A stretch of DNA of 64,000 bases from CAITWD01 sp963842065. GTDB taxonomy: Bacteria > Actinomycetota > Thermoleophilia > Miltoncostaeales > Miltoncostaeaceae. The translations under genes and the position numbers were made by a program. The DNA lies in NCBI GenBank assembly GCA_963842065.1, contig CAWJEW010000009.1, positions 186,001-250,000 on the forward strand, in the 5' to 3' direction. Of the stretch, positions 54,820-64,000 are shown piece by piece. How positions within the stretch are numbered: position 1 is the first letter of the stretch; the number at the start of each line of letters is the position of its first letter. The notes below the pieces were generated by a model. The model saw nothing but the letters and a program-made list of their open reading frames with translations. It made no database searches and was not told the DNA's origin.

Positions 54820-55560
54820 ATGGTGTCCGTCCAACCGTACGCCCTGACCGTCAGCGCCTGGTTGCGCTGGGATGCCGTCGCGCGACGGTTACCCCTCGAT
54901 CCGCGCTCGAGTGTCCTGGAGGTCGGCTGCGGACTCGGCGGCCTCTCGCAGCTGCTCGCCGAGCGATTTCCGTACGCGGCCGTCGAGACCGACGCGACAG
55001 CCGCAGCGGCGGCGCACGAGCGCGTGCGACCCTACGGGGGTACCGTCCTGTGCGGGGATACCTCCGCGCTCGAACCGGGTTTCCACGCCGACGTCGTGTG
55101 CGCATTCGAGGTCATCGAGCACATCGAAGACGACCGTGGCGCACTGCGCAGTTGGGCCTCCCACCTCACGCCCGGCGGACTCATGATCATCACGACGCCC
55201 GCCTACCCGGAGCGCTTCGGCCCCGTCGACGCCCGCGTCGGCCACTGGCGCCGCTACGACGCGCTCACGCTCGCGGGCTTGCTGCGCGGGGTCGGGCTCG
55301 ACCAGATCGATGTCCGCCACTACGGCGGACCAGTGTCGTTCGCACTCGACGCCACGCGCCAGCGCCTGGCGAAGCTCGACGCCCGGCGTGCGCCGAGCGA
55401 CCGACACGCCGCGACGGCGATGAGTGGGCAGCTGCTGCAGCCGCGCAGTGCCGCCTCGGCCCGCATGACCCGCCTTGCCTCCTACCCCGCCGTGCTCATG
55501 GCGCGCGCATTCCCCGATCGCGGCGCCGGACTGATCGCCGTCGGACGGCGCCCCGACTAG
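54820..55560 (+). CDS. SAM-dependent methyltransferase
   Basis: 246 residues from ATG 54820. Motif I SVLEVGCGLGGLSQLLAERF, AAVETDATAAAAAHER, VVCAFEVIEHIEDDRGALRS and GGLMIITTPAYPERFGPVDA, then HWRRYDALTLAGLLR: the UbiE/Coq5-like layout seen in glycan- and lipid-methylating enzymes. The stop overlaps the convergent BTAD gene by 4 bp. The long upstream extension is Arg-rich and excluded. Confidence 0.87.
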   Translation: MVSVQPYALTVSAWLRWDAVARRLPLDPRSSVLEVGCGLGGLSQLLAERFPYAAVETDATAAAAAHERVRPYGGTVLCGDTSALEPGFHADVVCAFEVIEHIEDDRGALRSWASHLTPGGLMIITTPAYPERFGPVDARVGHWRRYDALTLAGLLRGVGLDQIDVRHYGGPVSFALDATRQRLAKLDARRAPSDRHAATAMSGQLLQPRSAASARMTRLASYPAVLMARAFPDRGAGLIAVGRRPD

Positions 55561-56375
55561 GAGTCCGCCAGGGTAGCGAAGAGCTTTTGCGTCTTCGGGC
55601 TCGGTTCGATCCCGAGGCGTTCCTGCAGGATCCGCTGGCACAGCCGGTACTGGTGGGCCGCAAGGGATCGGTCACCCTCGGCGATGAAGATCTCCATCAG
55701 CGCGCGATGCCACGTCTCGCGCTCCGGATCGAGGACGAGAAGGCGTCGGTAGAGCGCGACCGCAGAGGTGGTTTGTCCGACCTCGGCGTATGCCGCAGCC
55801 AGATCGGACGCCACGGCCTGATAGGCCTCCTCGACCTCCGCCCGGCAGGCCGCGGCCCAGTCGGCGTAGGGCCACTGCGGCAGGAATGGGCCCGTATAGG
55901 CGGTCTCCGCGACTTGGAGGCGTTCCAGACGGGTGTCGACGGGCACCGGCCGCAGCGCCAGCTGCGCCAGTCGCATGAACTCGCTCACGTCCAGAAAGTC
56001 GTCCCGCTGCCAATCGAGCCGGTACGCCTCGCCGTCCGAGCGGACAAACGAGAGCGCCGCCGAATGGGTTCGCCCGGGCTCCAGGCGCTGGCGCAGTGTG
56101 TAGACGGTCGAGTACAGCGTTGACAGCGCACGCTCCTCGGGCAGATGTGGCCAGAGCCATTCGATCAGCTTGTCGCGATGCACCGGCCCATGTGCGCAGA
56201 TCAAGATCGCCAGCAGGTCGCGGGCCTGGTGCTGCCCCAACTCGACAGGCAAGTCGCCGCGCATCACCGCGAAGTCGCCGAGGGTAGTGATCCGCAGCGG
56301 CCCAGTCGATCGTCCGGGGATGGAGCCCGTGGGCGCCTGGGCCCACGTGGGGTTGCGCCACGGCACCGTTGTCAC
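55557..56375 (-). CDS. BTAD-domain transcriptional activator (SARP/AfsR-like)
   Basis: About 272 residues. N-terminal OmpR-type winged helix (LRITTLGDFAVMRGDLPVEL ... LIEWLWPHLPEERALSTLYS), then the helical bacterial transcriptional activation domain (DVSEFMRLAQLALRP, WPYADWAAACRAEVEEAYQA, ALYRRLLVLDPERETWHRAL, AHQYRLCQRILQERLGIEPS). Such proteins activate secondary-metabolite or envelope genes. GTG 56375 is chosen; GTG 56366 is equally possible. It lacks the NB-ARC part of full AfsR. Confidence 0.85.
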   Translation of the reverse strand: MTTVPWRNPTWAQAPTGSIPGRSTGPLRITTLGDFAVMRGDLPVELGQHQARDLLAILICAHGPVHRDKLIEWLWPHLPEERALSTLYSTVYTLRQRLEPGRTHSAALSFVRSDGEAYRLDWQRDDFLDVSEFMRLAQLALRPVPVDTRLERLQVAETAYTGPFLPQWPYADWAAACRAEVEEAYQAVASDLAAAYAEVGQTTSAVALYRRLLVLDPERETWHRALMEIFIAEGDRSLAAHQYRLCQRILQERLGIEPSPKTQKLFATLADS

Positions 56376-57501
56376 CTGACTGCCGCCCCCGACCAGCGGA
56401 AACACCCGAGAGCGCCGATGCGACTGCGGGCAGACGCCCGGCCCGACAACGAGGTGGTTGTGGCGGTCGCGGGGTACGTTCCCGCGATGGTCGACCTGCG
56501 GCGAGTCACGGTCACGTCCCAATCATCGGACAAAGTCGATCTCGGCATGAAGAAATGGGGCACGTGGCAGGGCTCTGGGGCGTTGAGCAATCGGTGTTCG
56601 GACCCGTGCGCCGTTCCCCGCTGGGAACGTCGGCGCCGCGCTCGCACGCGGGCATCAAAAAAGGGGACAGTCGAGCGCATCCTGAGTTTGGACCCTCTGG
56701 GGTAGGAGTTCACCCCGCGATTGATGGGGATTAGGGCGCAGTACGGGAGGATGGGACGCCCCCCCTTACGGGTAGACCTGGTCTCAGATCCGTAACGATC
56801 GTCCAGTCGTGCGGGCACCCCGACGCCCCGACGTGCGGGCGCAGCCGGGGCCCGCGCGCACCGCCCCTCAGATGCAGATCGGTGAACTCGCAACTCGCCT
56901 CGTATAGTGCTCTCTTGCAGCCATAACGTGAGTCGCGTACCCGCCCGCGGCCAGCCAGAGGAGCAGCCGTGCGGTCGAGCAGTTCCTCCCCCCGTCCGCT
57001 GAACGCACGGTCGCTCGCCGCCGTAATTGACCATGCACTGATTCTATATCAAGTAATCACTCAGTTAACGCAGAGTTGTGACTCATTCGAGACTGAAACT
57101 CAGCGAATACACCTACGTCTGCAATTTGGCGCGGTTAGCAGGGTCGCTGTCGGGCCCCGAAACTGCAAAAAAGAGGACACGGGAATGGGACGTTCGGGTA
57201 CGGCACTTCCGACGAGGATGGTCGCTCCGACGTCCCGATCGCGGACGGCAGGATGGTCGCTCGCGGCGTTGGACAGAGGCCCCACCGCAGTGCCCTCCAT
57301 TTGTCGCTCGTGGCCATTGCCACCCAACCACGTCCGATCAGGCCGCCGCGCCGACGCTTGCCCCCGCAACATCCTGTTCAACGCCCATGACGCGGCGACG
57401 GGTCCACCGATCGCCGAAGAACGCTCCCCCATCTCGCTGGCGATCCGATAGCCCCCAGCCAGCGACACCGCACTCCATCAGCCCTAGTCCCGGACCAGCG
57501 A
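56376..57501. other. Long gene-free stretch upstream of the PelF-like operon
   Basis: About 1.1 kb with no convincing gene on either strand. A locally A/T-rich patch lies at about 57030-57115 (for example TGATTCTATATCAAGTAATC), where a rightward promoter could sit. Candidate frames at 56969-57451 (+) and 57100-57468 (-) have no recognisable domains. Confidence 0.4.
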
Positions 57502-59070
57502 ATGTCAACCACCGTCCCTTCGAGCGGTAATCGGCGCCCATCTGGCGAGCCGCCTCCTCGCCGACTTGTCGCCCTCATCACCGAGGGGACCTATCCGACC
57601 GTGCCGGGCGGGGTCGGGACGTGGTGTGACGAACTCGTGACGGGACTACCGGACTACGGTTTCGACATCTACGCGCTGACCGCAACGGGAACCGAGCGCC
57701 CCGCCTGGGGGCTGCCCGCCAACGTTGCGAGGCTGATCAAGATTCCTCTTTGGGCGACCAGACCGGGTCCACGCCGACGCTTCCGCGAGGCCCCCGAGGC
57801 CTTTCGCTCCGTGTACGCACCGCTGCTGTTCGCGCTTTTTGCCGACGATCCCAGCGCGTTCCTACCGGCCTTGAAGGGACTGCACGCGTTCGCACGCAGC
57901 GCAGATCTCGGTTCCGCGCTCGTGTCTGAGACCGCAGTGCGGCAGCTACACGATTTTTGGGTCCCCGCGCCATTGCGTGCTGACGAATCCGGGATACCGC
58001 TGGCGCCCACTGTGGCGGACGTATTCGAGACGGCCAACATGATCGAGCACTTCCTTCGTCCGCTGTCGGTGCCGATTGCCCCTGCGGACCTCTACCATTC
58101 GTCGTCCAACGGCCTTGCAAGCCTCGTGGCAATGGCCGGCAAGTGGCAGTACGGCTCGCCGTTCCTCTTGACCGAGCACGGCGTGTACCTGCGCGAGCGA
58201 TACCTCTCGCTCAACAAGAACGAGTTCAGCCACCCGGTTCGGATGGTGCTGCTGCGGTTCTTCAGACTGCTGTCGGCCGTCGCGTACCGGGAAGCCGATT
58301 TGATGACGCCGGTCAGCACGTTCAATGGTCGCTGGGCCGAGCGCAACGGCGCGGACATGTCCCGGGTGCGCCCGATCCACAACGCCGTCGATCCCGCGGC
58401 GTTCCCGGAGTCTGACGTCCATCCAGCGTTGCCGACGCTGACGTTCGTCGGCCGGATCGACCCGCTCAAAGATCTCGAGACGCTCGTCAAGGCTGTGGCC
58501 ATCGTCCGCGAATCCGTCCCGGACGTGACGCTGCGTCTGTTCGGGAACATCCCGAAGGGCAACGAGGCCTACGCCGACCGGCTCGGCGAGCTGATCCGCA
58601 AACGGCGACTCGGCAGCACCATCGTCTTCGAGGGGATCATCCCCCGCGAACGCATCGTCGATGCCTACCGAGCGGGCGACGTCGTCGTGCTCTCGAGCAT
58701 CTCCGAGGGCTTCCCGTACACCGTCGTCGAGGCAATGATGGCGGGGCGGGCCACGGTCTCGACCGACGTCGGCGGCGTCGCGGAGGCCGTTGGCGACGCC
58801 GGGCTTGTCGTTCCGCCCCGTGATCCCGCCGCCTTTGCGGCCGCGTGCGTGCGGCTGCTTGAGGATCCGTCCGAACGCGAACGTCTCGCCCGCCGTGCGC
58901 GTGAGCGCGCCCTCGCGTGCTTCACCATTGCTCGGTTCCTGGCCCTATATCGCGAGACGTATGCCGAGCTGTGCGCCGAACCACGGACCGTCGTCGCCCA
59001 CGAGCTCGCGCCGATACAGTCAGCACGGGCGCCCGGATTCGGCCAACTCGGGTCAGCGATCGCGACATGA
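57502..59070 (+). CDS. PelF-like GT4 glycosyltransferase with DUF3492 N-terminus
   Basis: 522 residues. DUF3492-type start VALITEGTYPTVPGGVGTWC, DELVTGLPDYGFDIYALTAT, long middle insertion, HSSSNGLASLVAMAGKWQYG and LTEHGVYLRERYL; donor site TFVGRIDPLKDLETLVKAVA, LRLFGNIPKGNEAYADR and SISEGFPYTVVEAMMAGRAT. PelF polymerises the Pel exopolysaccharide from UDP-sugars in the cytosol. The stop overlaps the next start as ATGA, and the neighbour is a polytopic membrane protein as in PelF-PelG pairs. Confidence 0.88.
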   Translation: MSTTVPSSGNRRPSGEPPPRRLVALITEGTYPTVPGGVGTWCDELVTGLPDYGFDIYALTATGTERPAWGLPANVARLIKIPLWATRPGPRRRFREAPEAFRSVYAPLLFALFADDPSAFLPALKGLHAFARSADLGSALVSETAVRQLHDFWVPAPLRADESGIPLAPTVADVFETANMIEHFLRPLSVPIAPADLYHSSSNGLASLVAMAGKWQYGSPFLLTEHGVYLRERYLSLNKNEFSHPVRMVLLRFFRLLSAVAYREADLMTPVSTFNGRWAERNGADMSRVRPIHNAVDPAAFPESDVHPALPTLTFVGRIDPLKDLETLVKAVAIVRESVPDVTLRLFGNIPKGNEAYADRLGELIRKRRLGSTIVFEGIIPRERIVDAYRAGDVVVLSSISEGFPYTVVEAMMAGRATVSTDVGGVAEAVGDAGLVVPPRDPAAFAAACVRLLEDPSERERLARRARERALACFTIARFLALYRETYAELCAEPRTVVAHELAPIQSARAPGFGQLGSAIAT

Positions 59071-60590
59071 GCACGCACGCGGCGTCGCCGGATACCCCGG
59101 ACACCACGCCCACCGTGTCCCGACTGGTCGTCGTACCCGCGTCCGAGCGCGAACCCGCGACCGATTCCGCGAGCGAGACGACGCACCGAGAGCTCCGGCT
59201 TCCGAACCGGCGCTCCGACGAACCGATTGACGTGCTCTCCAGACGCCTGAACGGCGTCTGCACACACGCGGTGAGTCCGCTGGAGCTGGCCGCGGCGCTG
59301 GAGGCGCACGGGATCAATGACGCGATCAGCCGCGAGAGGTATGGCTGCGACGATGTTTTCGCGCTCGCGGGCGAGCTGTATACGCGGGTGCCGCTGAGGA
59401 TCTCCGCGACCGTCGCGCGTCAGCGGTCATTGCAGCGCACGAGCACCAGCATCGCGCGCGGCGCGCTGTTTGCGCTTCCGGGCCTGTTCTTCCTCCTCGT
59501 CGCACCACTGTTCCGGTCGCCCATGGCCGCCGTGGCAGTGTTGACTGCGATCACTGTCGGATGGGGGCTGAGTCAGGTCTTGGCCATCATCGGCTACACG
59601 CTAATGGGCCGCGGCGACCGCTCTGCCGCCGGCAAGGTGCTCGGTCTCGCGCTGATTGCGGGACTCGCCGCGATGTCGGCCGCCGCGATCACCATCTTCG
59701 TCACCGGCTGGAGCAGCAACGTCGCGTCTGTGTGCTGCACACAGATTCTCTACGTCATGGCCGCAACCGTGCTGCTGCTGTTCCGGCGCGACGGTTGGCT
59801 GTGGTTATGTCTGCTGCCAGGCGCCGCACTCAGCGCCGCGTATCTACTGGGAAACCCATTCTACCTGCCCCGCGAAGTCGCGATCGGGGGAGTCGTGGTG
59901 GCGATGGCGGCTACGTTCGCCGCCGCGCTCTACGCCGCGGACATCGAGTATCTGAACGGGTCGCGCGCCGACGCACAACTGGGACGTTTGGATGCGTACA
60001 CGGCCGCGCAATACGGGGTCTACGGAATGCTTGTTGCCGTCTGCCTCGCAGCACCGATGATGCGCGAGGCCCTGGGGCACGGCTCGGGTACCTCCCTGAT
60101 CGCGGTGACCGCGCTGCCCCTGGTGCTGAGCATGGGCGTCGCCGAGTGGCAACAAGTGCGTTACTCGGAGATCCGCTTCCGCGCCAAGTTGTCCGCATAT
60201 GACATGGGGAGCTTTGCCGACACCGCCCGCCAGGGGCTAATCGTGTCCTCCGGTGTCCACATCGCCGCTCTGCTGGGGCTCACCGCGATCACCGCGGCCG
60301 CGATCGCCTTGGTCGGAACGCTCACGGCTCCGACGGCCATTCTGTTGGGCGCGTACTTCTTGCTCGGGGCGGCGCTGTTCGCATCCGTCCTGCTGCTCGG
60401 ATGGGGTCGCATCGCGACGGTCATGCCGGTGTTCATCGTGGCCGCCGTCTCCATGTGGGCGCTCTTGTTCGCCGTCCCGGGCGTCAACGAACAGCTTGTC
60501 GCATACCTTCTGGCCGGTGCGGTGTTGATGGCGACGCTCTTCGTGTTCGCCTTCCGAGAGGTCAATAACTTGACGAATCACGACGGGTGA
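59067..60590 (+). CDS. Polytopic membrane protein coupled to the PelF-like enzyme
   Basis: 507 residues: an 80-residue cytosolic start (REPATDSASETTHRELRLPN), then about twelve hydrophobic segments (LFALPGLFFLLVAPLF, VLGLALIAGLAAMSAAAITI, AALLGLTAITAAAIALVGTL and more). Size, topology and coupling suggest a PelG- or Wzx-like exporter of the sugar chain made by the upstream enzyme; sequence similarity to PelG could not be judged by eye, so this is context-based. Confidence 0.65.
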   Translation: MSTHAASPDTPDTTPTVSRLVVVPASEREPATDSASETTHRELRLPNRRSDEPIDVLSRRLNGVCTHAVSPLELAAALEAHGINDAISRERYGCDDVFALAGELYTRVPLRISATVARQRSLQRTSTSIARGALFALPGLFFLLVAPLFRSPMAAVAVLTAITVGWGLSQVLAIIGYTLMGRGDRSAAGKVLGLALIAGLAAMSAAAITIFVTGWSSNVASVCCTQILYVMAATVLLLFRRDGWLWLCLLPGAALSAAYLLGNPFYLPREVAIGGVVVAMAATFAAALYAADIEYLNGSRADAQLGRLDAYTAAQYGVYGMLVAVCLAAPMMREALGHGSGTSLIAVTALPLVLSMGVAEWQQVRYSEIRFRAKLSAYDMGSFADTARQGLIVSSGVHIAALLGLTAITAAAIALVGTLTAPTAILLGAYFLLGAALFASVLLLGWGRIATVMPVFIVAAVSMWALLFAVPGVNEQLVAYLLAGAVLMATLFVFAFREVNNLTNHDG

Positions 60591-60907
60591 CCAGCGTCAT
60601 GCCCACAGGCCACTCAACGGCGGTATCCCACGAACGCGCACACGGCGTGCCGGCCATGCCCGCACATCCCGGCGCATATCTCCTTCACCAGGTGCTGGGC
60701 GAGGCCGCGCGCCGGGATCCCCGGTCGTCACCGGAGGACCCGGCGCCGCTCGCCACCTAACGGCAAACCCGCCGTGGGCCGGCACTACGCGCCACCGGGG
60801 CGGCGCGGCCGGCCCACGGTCGACACATCCGTGCCGGACGGGGACCTGCCGCCCGCCGACCGGGGTCGCTTGACGACGTCCGCCGGCCACCCTACGTTGG
60901 CGCCTGG
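60591..60907. other. No gene recognised
   Basis: 317 bp; Arg/Pro/His-rich shadows only. The end lies directly upstream of ATG 60908, whose ribosome binding site is weak. Confidence 0.4.
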
Positions 60908-61288
60908 ATGCGTACACGTGCACTGTGGCTGCAGTCGGGCCTCGCCGCCGCGATTGGCGTCGGCGTTGTGGTCCAGGTCTACCTCATCGCCGCATACATC
61001 TTTCACGCCGGCTCCGGCGCGTTGTCGGCCCATAAGGCCGTCGGGTACGTCGTCTTCGCGCTCGAGGTGCTGACGTTGCTCGTCGGCATCCCCGCATGGC
61101 GCGGGAACCGGCGCGCGCTCGGCCTGTCGCTTGCGCTGCCCGTTGTCGGTGCGATCCAGATCGCGTTCGCCAGCGGCACCGCCTGGGTCGGTGCGCTGCA
61201 TGGTGCCGGCGCGATCGCCGTGCTGCTGCTCGCCGGTGCCGTCCACGTGATGTCTATGCGCGAGGCAAAACGCCAGGCCCCGCAGTGA
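60908..61288 (+). CDS. Small four-pass membrane protein (DUF6220-like)
   Basis: 126 residues, four hydrophobic helices: SGLAAAIGVGVVVQVYLIAA, AVGYVVFALEVLTLLVGI, ALGLSLALPVVGAIQIAFAS and LHGAGAIAVLLLAGAVHVMS. His in the second (HKAVGY) and in the fourth (LHGAGA) are placed as in small heme-like or DUF6220 membrane proteins. Role unknown. Confidence 0.65.
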   Translation: MRTRALWLQSGLAAAIGVGVVVQVYLIAAYIFHAGSGALSAHKAVGYVVFALEVLTLLVGIPAWRGNRRALGLSLALPVVGAIQIAFASGTAWVGALHGAGAIAVLLLAGAVHVMSMREAKRQAPQ

Positions 61289-61400
61289 TCGGCGGAAAAC
61301 CCGCTATCGTCCGCGGAGGACTCTGCGCGTCCGCGTACAACGTGACGCCGATGTTCCGCGCCGCGCCCGAACGACCGCCGCAACCGGCTTCGAGGGGTGA

Positions 61401-63440
61401 GTGATCCGCATCGAACGACACGCGAAGGGACCGCGCCTGTACGTCGCCGGGCGGCGGGTGCACGAATGCCACGCCGGCTTGGTGCTGCTCGCGCTCGCGC
61501 TCGTCGTGCGTCTGGTCCACTTCGGCCCCGACCGCGCCCCGACCGGGGCCGTGGCCGCCGTCGCCCTGCTGGGCGCCTACATGACGATCAAGGATGCTCG
61601 GGATTTCGTCCCACGCTGGCGCGACACCGCGTCATGGAGCATGGGCATCCACCGGCGCGAGTTCGCATTGCGATCGACACCGCGCGCGTCGTGGGCCCCA
61701 GCGGTCATCGGCGCGCTGGTCATGCTCGCAGGGCTGGCCAACATCGTCGCGGCCGTCCGGCCAGAGCTGCAGTCGCGATCCGCGACGGTCAACAGTCTCA
61801 TGACCGAGAGCGTGCGCGGTTCGATCCACGCGGCAGCGCTGCCGCTCGGCCTGCTGCTGGTCGTGACGGGCACCTACCTGGCCCGGCGCCGACGCGGCGC
61901 CTGGCTGTTGGCGTTGGTGTTGCTGGTCATCACGGGTCCCGTTGCGCTCGCGCACCGCGACCTGGATGGGGCGGTCGTCGCCTGGTCGCTCGCGCTGACT
62001 CTGGCCGTGACCGGCAATGCGTTCACCGTGCGCCGCGACCCGCACGCCGTACGCGCTGCGCTGACCCGCATACCGGTCATCGGCGGCCTTGCCGTCCTGA
62101 TCGCGCTGGGCACGATTCTGGCGGCCTACCGGCACGTCACCCCCGGCCTGACGGCCTCCCGGCTCGTGCGCGAGACCGCGGACCTGATGACCTTCCAAAA
62201 CGGGCCGCTGGCATTCGGCACGCACGCCCATTGGGTGCCGCTGGGCGTCGGTCTCGTCACGGCCGCCGCACTGATCGCTGCGGCCGCGCCGCTGCTGCGC
62301 CCGCTGGCCCACCCGCGTCAGCCCGCGCCGGATTCCGCGCGGGCCCGCGCACACCGTCTCGTGACCCGCTACGGGGATGATTCGCTGAGCTTCTTCAAGC
62401 TGCGCAAGGACCTGCATTACCTCTTCAGCGCCGACCGGAGCGCCTTCTTGGGATACCGGGTCCGTGGCGGGGTGCTGGTCGTCAGCGGGGACCCGGTCGG
62501 TCCGGCCAACACGATCCCGGACCTGCTGCGTGAGCTGTTTGCCTTCGCCGAGGACCATGGGCTGCGGGTCGCCGCGGTCGGCGCCAGCGCGGCGATGGCC
62601 GACATCTACCGCGAGGCCGGAATGCGCGCGATCTACATCGGCGACGAGGCCATCGTGGACACCAGGAGCTTCTCGCTGGACGGGCGCCCGATCCGCAAGG
62701 TGCGCCAGTCGGTGGCCCGCATCGACCGGGCCGGCTACCAGCTGAGCGTCATGCGCGTGAGCGACATCTCCGGCGCAGAGCTGGTCGCGCTCGAGCGCGT
62801 GTCGGAACTCTGGCGCGCCGGCGCTCCCGAGCGCGGCTTCTCGATGACCGTCGATGAGCTCGGCGGATACGGGCAGGACGACAGCCGCGTCGTCGTCGCC
62901 CGCGACGCCGATGGACAGCCACGGGGATTTCTGCATCTGGTGCCATGCGCCGGCCGGCCGGCGATGTCGCTGTCGCTGATGCGTCGCGATCCCGAGACCC
63001 CCAACGGCCTGGTCGAGTTCATGATCGCCCGCGGAATCGTCGAGCTGCGCGCCCAGGGCATCGAGGAGGTTTCACTCAACTTCGTCGCCTTCGGCCGCAT
63101 CCTGCGCACACCTCGAACGACTGCCCAGCGGACGCTGCGGCGGGTGCTGGTCCACTTCGATCGTTGGTTCCAGATCACGCGCCTGCAGCAGTTCAACGCC
63201 AAGTTCTTCCCGCGCTGGGTCCCCCGCTACGCCATGGTCGACGGCTGGCTGTCGGCGCCGCGCGCCGGTCTTGCAATCATGGACCTGGAAGGCCAGCTGC
63301 CGCAGCTGCCGCAGCGGTCGCCGGTGCCCAGCGCGGCCCACACCACCGCGACCGGCACCACCAAAGCCCCTACCCCCGCGGTGCGCGGTGCAGGGCTCCG
63401 CCCAGCGGCACGAACCGCGGGGCGAGCACCCCGTCGATGA
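61401..63440 (+). CDS. MprF-like phosphatidylglycerol lysyltransferase (DUF2156 domain)
   Basis: 679 residues from GTG 61401. About seven membrane segments in residues 25-310 are followed by a soluble DUF2156 GNAT-like domain (HRLVTRYGDDSLSFFKLRKD, YLFSADRSAFLGYRVRGGVL, GDEAIVDTRSFSLDGRPIRK, EVSLNFVAFGRILRTPRTTA). It would transfer an aminoacyl group from tRNA to membrane lipid at the inner leaflet, altering surface charge and antimicrobial-peptide resistance. The basic C-terminal tail overlaps the convergent gene by 71 bp. Confidence 0.85.
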   Translation: MIRIERHAKGPRLYVAGRRVHECHAGLVLLALALVVRLVHFGPDRAPTGAVAAVALLGAYMTIKDARDFVPRWRDTASWSMGIHRREFALRSTPRASWAPAVIGALVMLAGLANIVAAVRPELQSRSATVNSLMTESVRGSIHAAALPLGLLLVVTGTYLARRRRGAWLLALVLLVITGPVALAHRDLDGAVVAWSLALTLAVTGNAFTVRRDPHAVRAALTRIPVIGGLAVLIALGTILAAYRHVTPGLTASRLVRETADLMTFQNGPLAFGTHAHWVPLGVGLVTAAALIAAAAPLLRPLAHPRQPAPDSARARAHRLVTRYGDDSLSFFKLRKDLHYLFSADRSAFLGYRVRGGVLVVSGDPVGPANTIPDLLRELFAFAEDHGLRVAAVGASAAMADIYREAGMRAIYIGDEAIVDTRSFSLDGRPIRKVRQSVARIDRAGYQLSVMRVSDISGAELVALERVSELWRAGAPERGFSMTVDELGGYGQDDSRVVVARDADGQPRGFLHLVPCAGRPAMSLSLMRRDPETPNGLVEFMIARGIVELRAQGIEEVSLNFVAFGRILRTPRTTAQRTLRRVLVHFDRWFQITRLQQFNAKFFPRWVPRYAMVDGWLSAPRAGLAIMDLEGQLPQLPQRSPVPSAAHTTATGTTKAPTPAVRGAGLRPAARTAGRAPRR

Positions 63441-64000
63441 TCTCGAGGATCCCGATGTGCGGCGTGCGCGCGGCCGCCGGCAGCCCTGCCCGGAAGCGGT
63501 GGAATGCGCGTCCTTTGATCCCGCGGTACTGCAGGAAGGGGTCCGCCTCGGCGACGTAGACCGCGCCAGGGGAGAAGACCATCGTCGTCCCGACGTACCC
63601 GAGATAGGGCACGTGGAAGTGGCCGAACACGACACAGTCGACGCCGGCAAAGCGGGCCACCAAGGTGCGGGGCAGCCCCGCCATCACCGGCCGGCCGCAG
63701 GCGATCCCCGCCACGATCGCCATCGTCTCGGATAGCCGCCCGCGAAGCCCGTGGGTGACGCCGATCCGCACGCCGCCGATCGTCACGACGGCGGCCGGCG
63801 GCAGCGCGAGCCCCGCCTCGCGGTCGTGGTTGCCCTGCACCGCCACGACCGGTGCGATCTCGCGCAACCGGTCAAGCGCGGCGCCGGTCGTCACGTCGCC
63901 GGCATGGACGATCACGTCGACGCCGCCGAGGGCCGCCAGAACCGCCTCCGGCAGCCTGGGCAGCGCGTCCCCGACGTGCGTGTCGCAGACAACGCCGACC
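63370..64000 (-). CDS. YfcE/MJ0936-type metallophosphoesterase (partial)
   Basis: Visible from the window edge: CDTHVGDALPRLPEAVL (metal D-x-H, with the usual S-DTH shape), VIVHAGDVTTGAALDRL, VAVQGNHDREAGLALPP, IGVTHGLRGRLSETM and VVFGHFHVPYLGYV, then SPGAVYVAEADPFLQYRG. These are the dimetal-site blocks of small phosphodiesterases. The start is beyond 64000. It is convergent with the lysyltransferase and overlaps its 3' end. Confidence 0.92.
   Translation of the reverse strand, partial: VGVVCDTHVGDALPRLPEAVLAALGGVDVIVHAGDVTTGAALDRLREIAPVVAVQGNHDREAGLALPPAAVVTIGGVRIGVTHGLRGRLSETMAIVAGIACGRPVMAGLPRTLVARFAGVDCVVFGHFHVPYLGYVGTTMVFSPGAVYVAEADPFLQYRGIKGRAFHRFRAGLPAAARTPHIGILEIIDGVLAPRFVPLGGALHRAPRG

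Noticed and set aside
57100..57468. Leftward 122-codon frame upstream of the PelF-like gene
   Set aside because: No domain, no ribosome binding site, and composition like neighbouring noncoding sequence.

Overview
The window looks like a chromosomal segment of a high-GC actinobacterium. A division and cell-wall run in the order ftsW-murG-murC-murB-ftsQ-ftsZ (minus strand, no ftsA between ftsQ and ftsZ), class III cyclases and SARP/BTAD-type regulators all fit. A remnant resembling the N-terminal domain of the arylsulfotransferase family, common in Thermoleophilia, points towards Solirubrobacterales-like bacteria. That placement is inference; no rRNA or other decisive marker is present.

Layout. 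(1) 1-6.1 kb: the core division cluster, tightly overlapped and read leftward, followed by tRNA-Val(UAC) and tRNA-Asp(GUC). (2) 6.1-53.7 kb: a long accessory region beginning at the 3' end of tRNA-Asp and ending with a degraded copy of that 3' end plus its terminator (53.63-53.70 kb; a second copy lies at 51.13 kb). Between them are three N-terminally truncated tyrosine integrases, an excisionase with a broken DUF3631 replication gene, a complete IS1182-type element with a 4-bp target duplication, IS3 and IS21 remnants, and at least eight pieces of tRNA 3' halves (Asp, Arg-CCG type, Arg-ACG, Cys, Gly). There are also large inverted duplications and many frameshifted or truncated genes. Intact cargo includes a DUF2079 membrane protein, a trypsin-like protease, citrate synthase (an unexpected housekeeping gene here), a beta-helix surface protein, a DUF4242-cyclase fusion, a UPF0104 flippase-like protein with two GT4 glycosyltransferases, an ABC-2 exporter, a secreted GH-A-type hydrolase, an SdsA-like alkylsulfatase and three GYD-domain paralogues. 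(3) 53.7-64 kb: more ordinary chromosome, with a methyltransferase, a BTAD regulator, a PelF-like glycosyltransferase translationally coupled to a polytopic membrane protein, an MprF-like lysyltransferase and a metallophosphoesterase running off the end.

How the parts fit. The left block makes lipid II (MurB, MurC, MurG), and FtsW/FtsQ/FtsZ use it at the septum. The central region reads as a hotspot where integrative elements repeatedly entered at or near tRNA-Asp and decayed, leaving attachment-site modules (tRNA 3' end plus short repeated arm-type motifs), often with a GYD-domain gene close by. The 26.2-33.9 kb segment, bracketed by almost identical 168-bp inverted repeats, carries a surface-glycan set. 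The right block appears devoted to envelope polysaccharide and lipid modification.
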